Program-made: the position numbers and the translations under genes
Shown here: piece after piece, positions 6,790-13,787 of the stretch
Layout of the letters: every line of letters begins with the position of its first letter
Position numbering within the stretch: the first letter of the stretch is position 1
Assembly (NCBI GenBank): GCA_013696525.1
Contig: JACCYK010000392.1
Coordinates: forward strand, 1 to 13,790
DNA length: 13,790 bases
DNA from: Chloroflexia bacterium
Lineage (GTDB): Bacteria; Chloroflexota; Chloroflexia; Thermomicrobiales; UBA6265
Direction: 5' to 3'
The notes under the pieces: model-generated
Told to the model about the DNA's origin: nothing
Databases searched by the model: none
What the model saw: only the letters and a program-made list of their open reading frames with translations

Positions 6790-7992
6790 GTGACCACGCC
6801 CGAATGGGTGGCGCCCGGCGAGCATGGCTTTCTCGTTGGCGACACGCTCTATTTCCGCGCCGTTGAACTGGGCGACGCCGAGTTTCCCGCCGCCTGGCGC
6901 TTCTCGCCGTACCCGATCACGAAGCAGCGGGCCGAGAAGGTGCTCAAAGAGGAGCTGGCGAAACAGGATGCCGGCGCCGCCAATTACTACATTGCCTGCC
7001 GCCGCGATGACGATGTGCCGATCGGGGCCGTCATCGTGAACGAGGCGGACCGGCGCACCGCGAGCTTGAAGATCCGGGTCGACCCGGCCCTGGGCCAGAC
7101 GGCGGCGGTGAAGTCGGAAATGCTGCGCATCGTCGTCCCCTGGCTGGCGACCGAGCGCAATAGCATGGTCATCTGGGTCGAGCTGGATGGGCCGGAGCCG
7201 GAGGTCATCGCCGCGGTGGCAGCACTCGGCATGCGGCCGGCGGTCCGGCTGCGAGAGGCGATCTGGCGAGACGGGGCGCGGGTTGACCAGTGGGTCTACG
7301 AATACCTGCATCCCTTCTGGCGCGATCGCCTCGGTGATCCGGGCACCGGCATCGAGCAGGCGACCGAACCGCCGGCCGTGGCGCCGGCCGGGCGCCGGGT
7401 CAGCCTCGCCCATCCCACGGAGCCGGGGCCGAAGCAGGCGATCCTGGTCAGCGACCGGCTGGTTCTCCGGCTGACGGAGCCGGAGGACGCCAAGCTCATC
7501 TCGAGGCTGATCCGGGCCGAGACCGAATCGGCCTGGAGCCGCGGCCGGTGGCTCCTGAGCCCCCTGCACATTGAGCATTGGATCGAAGCGGACACCAAGA
7601 ATGACCCGCCCGGCGCGATCTTCCTCGCCGTCATCCGGCGCGAGTCCGGGGAGCTGATCGGCGAAGTGGAGCTGACCGGTATTGATTGGTTCAACCGGAC
7701 CGCCGAAACCGGTTCCGTGATCTACCACCCGGCATTGCGCGGCCAGGGGATCGGCAGCGAGGCGAAGCACCTGTTGCTGGAATACGCCTTCGACCACCTG
7801 GGGCTGCACATGCTGAAATCGTTCGTCTGGAGCTTCAACACGCGTTCTCAAGCCGCCTTGCGAAAACAGGGCTACCGCGATGCCGGCCGCATGCAGTGGC
7901 GGGCCCAGACAAGCACCGGTTTCGCCCCGAATTACGTCTTCGACCTGCTGGCCAACGAGTGGCGAAAACGGGTGGGGCGAGCGGCCCCCTAG
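6790..7992 (+). CDS. Tandem-GNAT acetyltransferase, paralogue 2 of 4
   Basis: 400 aa with the same two-GNAT architecture. The N-terminus is WVAPGEHGFLVGD. In the N-domain the region matching the acetyl-CoA loop reads DPALGQTAAVKSE, without a G-x-G, so this half probably does not bind CoA in the usual way. The C-domain keeps FNRTAETGS (301-309), RGQGIGSEA (317-325) and NTRSQAALRKQGYR. The start is taken as GTG at 6790, with GGAGG 9 nt upstream. A TTG at 6763 would place the ribosome binding site inside the gene, and the other paralogues also start a few residues before W-x-APGE. A 103-bp gap separates it from paralogue 1, so it may have its own promoter or a processed transcript. FNR replaces the FHR of the other copies, a possible substrate-site difference. 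Confidence 0.87.
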   Translation: MTTPEWVAPGEHGFLVGDTLYFRAVELGDAEFPAAWRFSPYPITKQRAEKVLKEELAKQDAGAANYYIACRRDDDVPIGAVIVNEADRRTASLKIRVDPALGQTAAVKSEMLRIVVPWLATERNSMVIWVELDGPEPEVIAAVAALGMRPAVRLREAIWRDGARVDQWVYEYLHPFWRDRLGDPGTGIEQATEPPAVAPAGRRVSLAHPTEPGPKQAILVSDRLVLRLTEPEDAKLISRLIRAETESAWSRGRWLLSPLHIEHWIEADTKNDPPGAIFLAVIRRESGELIGEVELTGIDWFNRTAETGSVIYHPALRGQGIGSEAKHLLLEYAFDHLGLHMLKSFVWSFNTRSQAALRKQGYRDAGRMQWRAQTSTGFAPNYVFDLLANEWRKRVGRAAP

Positions 7993-8115
7993 CCCCCAAT
8001 CCCGCCGGGAAACGATCGGCCCCTGCCCCTCAATTCTGAGAGGAACACGGCGGAGCTCCCCCAAGATTGGGGCGGGGGCTGATCTCAAGACGGATAGCAC
8101 CTGGGAGACCACACC
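7993..8115. other. 123-bp gap between paralogues 2 and 3
   Basis: Non-coding. It contains a small hairpin, CCCCAA-GA-TTGGGG (8059-8072), and ends with the ribosome binding site GGGAGA for paralogue 3. No clear promoter is seen. Confidence 0.4.
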
Positions 8116-9336
8116 ATGACTGAACCCCAATGGATCGCCCCCGGCGAGCACGGTTTCCTCGCCGGTGAGACGTTGTACATGCGCCCGTTGGAGCTGGCCG
8201 ATGCGCGGTACCCGGCGGCCTGGCATTTCTCACCGTTTCCCATTAATCCGGAACGGGCGGAGGAGATCCTGAAGCAGGACCTGCCCAAGGAAGCGAACGA
8301 GCGGAAGCACCGGCTGGTAGCCTGCCGCCGGAGCGACGACATCCCGGTCGGCGCCGTCTCCTACGGCAATCTCTGGAGCACCCTGAACATGTGGGTGGAG
8401 CTCCACGTCGATCCCGCCCACGGCGATGGCGCGGCCGCCATGAAAAGCGAGATGCTGCGCTTGGTGGTGCCCTGGATGTCGGCGGAGAGCCACAATATGG
8501 TGGTCGCGGTCAAGCTCGACGCCCCCGAGCCGGAGTTGATCGACGCCATGGGCTCCCTCGGTTTCCGTCCCGCCCTTCGCTTTCGGGAAGCGATTTGGCA
8601 AGGTGGAAACCGGCACGACCAGTGGTTCTACGAGCTGCTCCACCCGGCCTGGGTCGAGCGCCTCGGCGACCCCGGCCCCACCATCAACCTCGCGACCGTG
8701 CCGCCCGCGACAAGTCCCGGCTCACGCCGGGTCAGCATCAAGCGGCCGGCCGGCCCGCTGCCAAAGAATCTCATCCTCGCCAGCGAGCGGGTCGCCCTCC
8801 GCCCGGCCGAGGCGGACGACTGGAAGGAGGGCTCACGCCTGTTGCGGCGGGAGACCGAGACCTTCTATGACCGCGGCCGTTGGCTGCCCAGCCCGGTTGT
8901 GGGCGGCCATTGGGTGACCGAGGCGATGAAAGCGGACCCCCCGAATTGGATCCCGCTGACGGTGGTGCTACGGGAGACCGGGCAGGTGATTGGCGATGTC
9001 GGGCTGCATGGCATCAGCCTGTTTCATCGCACGGCGGAGACCGGGTCGATGCTTTACCTGCCCGAGCTGCGCGGGAAGGGGCTCGGCAGCGAGGCGAAAA
9101 ACCTCCTCCTGGAGTATGCCTTCGACCATCTCGGCTTCCACATGCTCCGCTCTTTCGTCTGGGGACCGAACACCCGGTCCCAGGCCGCGTTGCGGAAGCA
9201 AGGCTACCGGCCCGCCGGCGGTTTCCGCTGGGAAAGCACGCAAGGAGGCACCTTCGTTGATTCAATGGCGTTCGATCTCCTGGCCAGCGAGTGGCGCGAG
9301 CGGGTCGGACCGGCCACGGAAGGAGCTACAGCATGA
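8116..9336 (+). CDS. Tandem-GNAT acetyltransferase, paralogue 3 of 4
   Basis: 406 aa. The N-terminus is WIAPGEHGFLAGE. The N-domain loop reads DPAHGDGAAAMKSE, retaining a G-x-G. The C-domain has FHRTAETGS (303-311), RGKGLGSEA (319-327, Lys in place of the Gln of the other copies) and NTRSQAALRKQGYR. It is closest to paralogue 4: both share ESHNMVV in the N-domain and the ETETF(Y/F)DRGRWL stretch in the C-domain. It departs from the others at RPAGGFRW (365-372), where the rest read RDAGR. The ATG at 8116 has GGGAGA about 8 nt upstream, and its stop overlaps the start of paralogue 4 by 4 nt, so the two are translationally coupled and presumably made in fixed ratio. Substrate unknown. Confidence 0.88.
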   Translation: MTEPQWIAPGEHGFLAGETLYMRPLELADARYPAAWHFSPFPINPERAEEILKQDLPKEANERKHRLVACRRSDDIPVGAVSYGNLWSTLNMWVELHVDPAHGDGAAAMKSEMLRLVVPWMSAESHNMVVAVKLDAPEPELIDAMGSLGFRPALRFREAIWQGGNRHDQWFYELLHPAWVERLGDPGPTINLATVPPATSPGSRRVSIKRPAGPLPKNLILASERVALRPAEADDWKEGSRLLRRETETFYDRGRWLPSPVVGGHWVTEAMKADPPNWIPLTVVLRETGQVIGDVGLHGISLFHRTAETGSMLYLPELRGKGLGSEAKNLLLEYAFDHLGFHMLRSFVWGPNTRSQAALRKQGYRPAGGFRWESTQGGTFVDSMAFDLLASEWRERVGPATEGATA

Positions 9337-10544
9337 CCGAGTCACCATGGATCGCCCCCGGCGAGCAGGGGTTTTTGGTCGGCGAGACGCTGTACTTGAG
9401 ACCGCTTGAGCAAGGGGACGCCAAGTATCCCGGCGCCTGGCATTTCGCCTCCTATCCGATCAACCGGCAGCGGGCCGAGGAGCTGTTGACCAAGGAGCTG
9501 CCAAAGGAGGCGGAATCGCACACCCGTCGCCTCGTTGCCTGTCGCCGGAGCGACGACACCCCGGTCGGCGCCGTGAAATACGAGGTCCAGGGCTGGCGAA
9601 CCGCCTTCGTCCAGCTCCGGGCGGACCCTCGGCTCCGCCCCGAGGGCGCCGCGATCAGGGCCGAGATGCTGCGTATCGTGGTGCCCTGGCTCTCGGAGGA
9701 GAGTCACAACATGGTGGTTTGGGCCGAGCTCGATGCGCCGGCGCCAGCGGTCATCGCCGCCGTGGAAGGGCTCGGGATGCGGCCGGCGGCGCGCCTACGG
9801 GAGGCGATCTGGCGGGATGGCGCCCGCCACGATCAGTGGGTCTACGAGCTGCCGCATCCCGGTTGGGTAGAGAAGCTGGGCGATCCCGGCCCCGGCATCG
9901 AGCGGGCGGGCGAGCCGCCGGCGGCGACGCCCGCCGTGCGCCGGGTCAGCCTGGCGGACCCGGGCAGTCCGGTGCCGGAGGGTGCCCTGCTGGTTGGCGA
10001 GCGGGTCGCCTTGCGGATGTCGGAGCCGGACGACTGGAAACGGATTTCGCGCCTGGCCCGGCGTGAAACCGAGACGTTCTTCGACCGGGGGCGATGGCTG
10101 GGCAGCCCGCTCGACGGCTTACATTGGGTCAAGGAAAGCGTCAAGCAAGTGCCGCCGAAGGAAGTCCTCCTGTCGGTCATCCAGCGTGAGACCGGGGAGC
10201 TGATCGGGGAGGTGCTGCTGCTGCACGTCGATATGTTCCACCGTACGGCGGAGACCGGCTCCATGATCTACGTGCCGGAGCTCCGCGGCCAGGGCATCGG
10301 CAGCGAGGCGAAGCTGCTCCTCCTGGAGTTCGCGTTCGACCTGCTCGGCCTGCACATGGTGCGTTCCTTCGTCTGGGGACCAAACACCCGCTCCCAGGCG
10401 GCGCTGCGCAAGCAAGGTTACCGGGATGCCGGCCGCCTGCACTGGGACAGCACGGCGGGCGCCGAGTTCGTCGATGTGGTCATGTTCGATCTGCTGTCCA
10501 GCGAGTGGCGGCAGCGCGTGAACCGGGCGGAGGAGCTTGGCTAG
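9333..10544 (+). CDS. Tandem-GNAT acetyltransferase, paralogue 4 of 4
   Basis: 403 aa, starting at the ATG that overlaps the stop of paralogue 3, with GAAGGAG 7 nt upstream. The N-terminus is WIAPGEQGFLVGE. The N-domain loop reads DPRLRPEGAAIRAE and lacks the G-x-G. The C-domain has FHRTAETGS (302-310), RGQGIGSEA (318-326) and NTRSQAALRKQGYR (351-364). The linker (about 184-215) is Pro/Ala-rich as in the other copies. Two GNAT domains with only the C-terminal one canonical recall mycothiol synthase MshD, where the C-terminal domain is catalytic; that is an architectural comparison, not a functional assignment. It is the last gene of the array. Confidence 0.88.
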   Translation: MTESPWIAPGEQGFLVGETLYLRPLEQGDAKYPGAWHFASYPINRQRAEELLTKELPKEAESHTRRLVACRRSDDTPVGAVKYEVQGWRTAFVQLRADPRLRPEGAAIRAEMLRIVVPWLSEESHNMVVWAELDAPAPAVIAAVEGLGMRPAARLREAIWRDGARHDQWVYELPHPGWVEKLGDPGPGIERAGEPPAATPAVRRVSLADPGSPVPEGALLVGERVALRMSEPDDWKRISRLARRETETFFDRGRWLGSPLDGLHWVKESVKQVPPKEVLLSVIQRETGELIGEVLLLHVDMFHRTAETGSMIYVPELRGQGIGSEAKLLLLEFAFDLLGLHMVRSFVWGPNTRSQAALRKQGYRDAGRLHWDSTAGAEFVDVVMFDLLSSEWRQRVNRAEELG

Positions 10545-10559
10545 CCATCATGGCGTCGT

Positions 10560-10574
10560 GAACGAGTTTCGTTC
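10560..10574 (+). promoter_or_regulatory. Hairpin just before the 42-codon ORF's ribosome binding site
   Basis: GAACGA-GTT-TCGTTC is a perfect 6-bp inverted repeat ending at the base before AAGGAGGG. It could be an operator, or an RNA hairpin controlling access to that ribosome binding site. Confidence 0.3.
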
Positions 10575-10589
10575 AAGGAGGGTTGACGT

Positions 10590-10718
10590 ATGGTCGCGGC
10601 GCGATCGCCGTCCGTTCGGCGCTGGGCACGAGCCGCGCGGCGGAGACCGCCGACAGGTGCCGATCGCGAGCAAACCCGCCATCCGGGCATGATCCCGTTC
10701 GCGACCGACGCGCGTTAG
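10590..10718 (+). CDS. Possible 42-aa small protein or leader peptide
   Basis: An ATG at 10590 follows AAGGAGGG by 7 nt, the strongest Shine-Dalgarno in the window, and opens a 42-codon frame ending at TAG (10716-10718). The product begins MVAARSPSVRRWARAARRR and is strongly basic, without a membrane segment or recognised motif. Arg-rich composition also arises by chance in GC-rich DNA, so the evidence is mainly the ribosome binding site. The stop lies in a small palindrome, TAGTTAAACTA (10716-10726), 60 nt before the binding-protein gene, so a leader-peptide role for that gene is possible. It could instead be a decayed remnant or untranslated. Confidence 0.4.
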   Translation: MVAARSPSVRRWARAARRRPPTGADREQTRHPGMIPFATDAR

Positions 10719-10778
10719 TTAAACTACCGGGCACGTACTGGCCGGGGTTGACGATCTGAGCGCGGGCGGGAGCAACGG

Positions 10779-12617
10779 GTGATCTATCTCGACGGTCGAG
10801 ACCAGGCGAGCCAGAGCAGCGTCACGGCGCCGGACTCCGTCGCCGGGCTGATTCAAGCCCGGCTGGCGAACCGGCTGAGCCGGCGTGGTTTGATCGAACG
10901 GGCGGCCGGGCTCGGGATCGCGGCGCCAGTGATCGGGGTGATGCTGCACGCGACGTCCGATGCCGCCGTTGGCGGCGCCCGCTGGCAGGCGGAGGCGACG
11001 CCGCCGGCGCAAGCACCGGGCACCATCAGCCCCGGCCTCCCGTCCACCCCCGCCGGCGAGTCGCGCCAGGGGGGGACGCTCACCATCGGGGCCACGATCG
11101 AGCCGGATACGCTGCATCCGTGGCTGGTCAGCACCGTCGCCGGGTTCGACCTGCTCGACGGCATCATGGACGGCTTGTTTCGCTACAACAGCGAGCAGCG
11201 GCTGCAAGCGGCCTTGGCCGAGGGGTTCGACATCTCGGACGACGGCCTTGTCTATGCCTTCGCCCTCCGGCCGGACGTGGTCTTCCACAACGGCGATTCC
11301 TTCACCGCCGCCGATGTCGTTGCCGCCTGGGAGACCAAGCTGGACCCCGCCTTCGGCGCCTACTCGATCCTCGGCTGGGACAAGATCGCCACGATCGACA
11401 TCCGGGATGAGCTGACGGTCATCATTCAGACCACCGAGCCCTACGCGCCGTTCCTCTCGACCGTGGCGACCACCTTTCTCTGCCCCAGCCGGGCGATCGC
11501 GGAGGGGCTCGACGCCTTCCGCGAGCGCTTCGCCGGGGCGCCGGTCGGGACCGGCCCCTTCCGCCTCGTCGCGTGGGAGCCGGGCGAGCGGATCGTCCTG
11601 GAGCGATTCACGAACTATTGGGGCCCCGCGCCGGTGCTGGACGACATCGTGTATCAGATCGTGCCGGGCCCGGAGGAGCAACTGGACGGGCTCCGGAGCG
11701 GCGTCTACCAACTGGCCGGCGGCGGCGCCGCGATCTCGCCCACCCGGATCGATGAGGCGCTGGCGATCGCGGGCGTCGCGGTGTATGAGCACCCGACCCA
11801 GAACTGGCAGCACATCGATCTGAAGCAGGTCGGCTTCCTCCGGGAGAGCCTCGTCCGGCGGGGGCTCGATTACGCGACGCCCCGGCAGCGGATCATCGAC
11901 GAGCTGCTGGCCGGGCACGCGATCCCGGCCGTGGCCGACCAAGCCCCCGGCACCTGGGCCCACGACCCCCGCCTCGAGCCGCGTCCCTACGACTTGGAGC
12001 AGGCGGCGGCGCTGCTGGCCGAAGCCGGGCTGCGGCCGGGGAATGACGGTGTCCTGCGCCGGGATGGGCAGCGCTTCGTGATCGAGCTTTGGGGGGTCAG
12101 CGGCGACCAACTGGCGGAGCGGATCATTGCCATGATCGCCGCCAGTTGGAACGCGGTCGGGGTCTTTGCCATTCCCCGGTTCGAGACCGCCGCCACCCTC
12201 TGGGGACCGCTGGGCTACCAGTTCAGCGACCGGATGACGGCCTGCCTCTACACCTGGACCAACGCCAACGACCCGGACGACATCTTTTACTGGCACAGTT
12301 CCCAAATCCCAACCAGCCCGACCGCCAGCGGCGGCAACCTGCCAGCCTTCTTTCATCCCTACGAGTTCCAGGCCGAGATCGACGAGCTGACCACCGAAGC
12401 GGCCTTGGCCCTCGATATCGAAGTCCGCCGCGAGCTGTATTGGGACATCCAAGAGGTCTTGTCGTTCGAGGCGCCGGTGATCTTCCTCTACTGGGAGCAA
12501 GCCTTCCCGGCCACGGCGGCGAACTTGGGCGGCTTCTGGCCCAGCGCCTACACCCACCTCCTCTGGAACGCGGCCGAGTGGTATTTCACCGACCCGCCGC
12601 TCGCCGCCGATGGGTAG
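10779..12617 (+). CDS. ABC transporter substrate-binding protein, family 5 (peptide/nickel/opine type), Tat-like leader
   Basis: A 612-aa extracytoplasmic solute-binding protein of the SBP_bac_5 (DppA/OppA) family, which delivers peptides or similar solutes to an ABC permease. The N-terminus has LSRRGLIERAAGLG (33-46) followed by a hydrophobic stretch to about residue 58, resembling a twin-arginine signal as seen in Chloroflexota binding proteins. No lipobox cysteine is present. An Ala/Pro/Thr linker (about 70-97) precedes GGTLTIGATIEPDTLHPW (98-115), the usual start of the mature fold. Further family marks are LYAF-like VYAFALRPDVVFHNGD, FTAADVVAAW, GTGPFRL and a C-terminal domain with NDPDDIFYW. 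GTG at 10779 has GGGAG 6 nt upstream. No permease or ATPase genes are in the window. Ligand unknown. Confidence 0.92.
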   Translation: MIYLDGRDQASQSSVTAPDSVAGLIQARLANRLSRRGLIERAAGLGIAAPVIGVMLHATSDAAVGGARWQAEATPPAQAPGTISPGLPSTPAGESRQGGTLTIGATIEPDTLHPWLVSTVAGFDLLDGIMDGLFRYNSEQRLQAALAEGFDISDDGLVYAFALRPDVVFHNGDSFTAADVVAAWETKLDPAFGAYSILGWDKIATIDIRDELTVIIQTTEPYAPFLSTVATTFLCPSRAIAEGLDAFRERFAGAPVGTGPFRLVAWEPGERIVLERFTNYWGPAPVLDDIVYQIVPGPEEQLDGLRSGVYQLAGGGAAISPTRIDEALAIAGVAVYEHPTQNWQHIDLKQVGFLRESLVRRGLDYATPRQRIIDELLAGHAIPAVADQAPGTWAHDPRLEPRPYDLEQAAALLAEAGLRPGNDGVLRRDGQRFVIELWGVSGDQLAERIIAMIAASWNAVGVFAIPRFETAATLWGPLGYQFSDRMTACLYTWTNANDPDDIFYWHSSQIPTSPTASGGNLPAFFHPYEFQAEIDELTTEAALALDIEVRRELYWDIQEVLSFEAPVIFLYWEQAFPATAANLGGFWPSAYTHLLWNAAEWYFTDPPLAADG

Positions 12618-12625
12618 CGCCAGAC

Positions 12626-12653
12626 CGCGAGCGAACAGCGGGCATGGCTCGCG
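12626..12653. terminator. Candidate bidirectional terminator hairpin
   Basis: CGCGAGC and GCTCGCG form a perfect 7-bp stem with a 14-nt loop in the 37-bp gap between the convergent binding-protein and small-protein genes. No T-run follows, so termination is inferred mainly from position. Confidence 0.35.
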
Positions 12654-12654
12654 C

Positions 12655-12879
12655 TCACTCCACTGGCTGGCTTGTCACCACGCCATCGGGATCGAAGCGC
12701 CGCTGGCGACCGTGATCGCGGCTCAGACCGCGTATCGCCGCGACCAGGCGAGCGATGGGCCGGCTCATACGCGTTGGTGGCGGTGGGCCCGGCGTGAGCA
12801 TGTCCCGCACGGCGAGCGCCTCGTTCCGGCAGCGGTCGGCGATGGCACGGTGGTTGTCCTCGGGAAACGGATCAGGCAT
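12655..12879 (-). CDS. Hypothetical 74-aa protein
   Basis: Not recognised. The ATG at 12879 is preceded by AAGGAG with a 6-nt gap, a strong reason to call it real and to reject upstream in-frame starts (to 12966). The product begins MPDPFPEDNHRAIADRCRNE, has a Pro-run (PGPPPP) near the middle and a basic, Arg-rich second half with a short amphipathic-looking segment (MSRPIARLVAAIRGL). There is no signal peptide, transmembrane helix or metal-binding pattern; the single Cys (C18) is alone. It lies downstream of, and on the same strand as, the Uma2 gene with 192 bp between, and converges on the binding-protein gene. Function unknown. Confidence 0.5.
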   Translation of the reverse strand: MPDPFPEDNHRAIADRCRNEALAVRDMLTPGPPPPTRMSRPIARLVAAIRGLSRDHGRQRRFDPDGVVTSQPVE

Positions 12880-13034
12880 GGGGTACTCCTTGGGCGATGC
12901 GCCTGCTCCAACGTTGTACGCGGGCGTCACGCCGGGCCGATCGCGGACGACGCGGCCAGACGACATGGCGTGGCGCGCTTGACCTGATAATAGGGATCAC
13001 CGAGGGGGGAGCGCATCGGTAGAATTACTCATTC

Positions 13035-13048
13035 CGACGCGCGCGTCG
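13035..13048. repeat. Perfect 14-bp palindrome downstream of the Uma2 gene
   Basis: CGACGCGCGCGTCG is its own complement, 23 bp past the Uma2 stop codon. It may be part of a terminator or a protein-binding site; no T-run adjoins it. The rest of 12880-13071 shows nothing clear. Confidence 0.35.
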
Positions 13049-13071
13049 TGGGATCGATGGGGGCGGGGTCG

Positions 13072-13626
13072 TCAGTCCGCGAAGAGATCCGCCACCGGAA
13101 GCTGAAAACCAGGTACGGCCGCACCGCCGTCCAGCGCCTCCGCCGCGGTCAGGATGCGTGGCGTCTGTCCCCGCTCGAACACGGTGACCCGCCGCGCGTC
13201 GGGATCGGCGATCCAGACTAGGGTGGCGCCGGCATTGATCCACATCGCCGCCTTGGCGATCACCTCGGTTGGGGAATCGCCCGGGGAAACCACCTCGACC
13301 GCCAAATCTGGTGCCCCGCGGAAAAAGCGGCGATCGTCGCGACCGGCGGCACGGCGCTCGCGTCGCACAAAGGCCACGTCCGGTACCCGCACCATCTCCG
13401 GCTCCGTGGAGACCACGAAGCCGGTATCGGCACTAAAGACGGCACCGAGCCGTCGGGGGATGACGTGGGCGCTAATCCGGTAAATGGCCATCGCCGCAAT
13501 CCGGCCATGTCGTTCCCCGGCAGGCGCCATTTCCACCAGCTCCCCGGCAATGAGCTCCCAAAGGCCCTCGGGAGCACCGCTCCGCTCGAGCTCCTCAATT
13601 GTCCATTGGCGCGTTGTCGTGACCAT
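13072..13626 (-). CDS. Uma2-family protein (DUF820, PD-(D/E)XK-like putative nuclease)
   Basis: A 184-aa protein of the Uma2/DUF820 family, common in cyanobacteria and Chloroflexota and predicted from its fold to be a restriction-endonuclease-like nuclease; its biological role is not established. Family marks: LWELIAGELVEMAPAGERHG (22-41), VPDVAFV (81-87), PDLAVEVVSPGDS (106-118) with D107 and E111 as metal-ligand candidates, K125, and GATLVWIADPDARRVTVF (133-150). The length is typical. The ATG at 13626 matches the usual family start shortly before WTIEEL; the frame is open to 13755 but those 43 residues look noncoding. The ribosome binding site is weak (AAAGAG). It stands alone, as these genes usually do, with no adjacent methyltransferase, so it is not a restriction system. 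Confidence 0.87.
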   Translation of the reverse strand: MVTTTRQWTIEELERSGAPEGLWELIAGELVEMAPAGERHGRIAAMAIYRISAHVIPRRLGAVFSADTGFVVSTEPEMVRVPDVAFVRRERRAAGRDDRRFFRGAPDLAVEVVSPGDSPTEVIAKAAMWINAGATLVWIADPDARRVTVFERGQTPRILTAAEALDGGAAVPGFQLPVADLFAD

Positions 13627-13673
13627 GGCAGCGCTCTTTCGATGGGATCGGACAGCGACCCTCGACGTACGTG

Positions 13674-13682
13674 ATCGTATCA
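13674..13682 (-). promoter_or_regulatory. Possible extended -10 promoter of the Uma2 gene
   Basis: Read on the minus strand, TGATACGAT resembles a TGn-extended -10 with TACGAT (4 of 6 consensus), about 50 bp before the start codon. No -35 is evident. Confidence 0.25.
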
Positions 13683-13737
13683 TGCTTGGCACCGACCGAC
13701 CGCCTCGACCGCGCGGATGAGGCAACTCGGGAAGCGA

Positions 13738-13787
13738 ATGGCAGGAGCCTGCCATCAGACCAGCCCCGATCCCAAGCCTGGGATCGG
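13738..13787. repeat. Two adjacent hairpins at the window's right end
   Basis: ATGGCAGG-AG-CCTGCCAT (13738-13755) is followed by CCGATCCCA-AGCC-TGGGATCGG (13766-13787), both perfect stems, the second extendable to the window end with one mismatch. They may belong to an intergenic repeat or to the terminator of a gene beyond the window. Confidence 0.45.

Noticed and set aside
6664..8226. 520-codon open frame antisense to paralogues 2 and 3
   Set aside because: It crosses the gap between two real genes and shows no domain. The other strand has clear GNAT motifs and ribosome binding sites.
5460..10544. Four GNAT copies as recent duplicates or an assembly artefact
   Set aside because: The copies differ in length, linker, many residues and intergenic sequence, so they are old, diverged paralogues.
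10748..10753. TTGACG as a -35 box for the binding-protein gene
   Set aside because: No -10-like hexamer lies 16-19 bp downstream; that stretch is GC-rich and overlaps the ribosome binding site.
10719..12557. 612-codon open frame antisense to the binding-protein gene
   Set aside because: It mirrors a well-supported gene, lacks any family motif and is rich in Gly, Arg and Pro as expected from the complement of GC-rich coding DNA.
13072..13626. Uma2 gene as part of a restriction-modification or toxin-antitoxin system
   Set aside because: No methyltransferase, specificity subunit or paired antitoxin is adjacent, and the 74-aa downstream protein shows no antitoxin motif.
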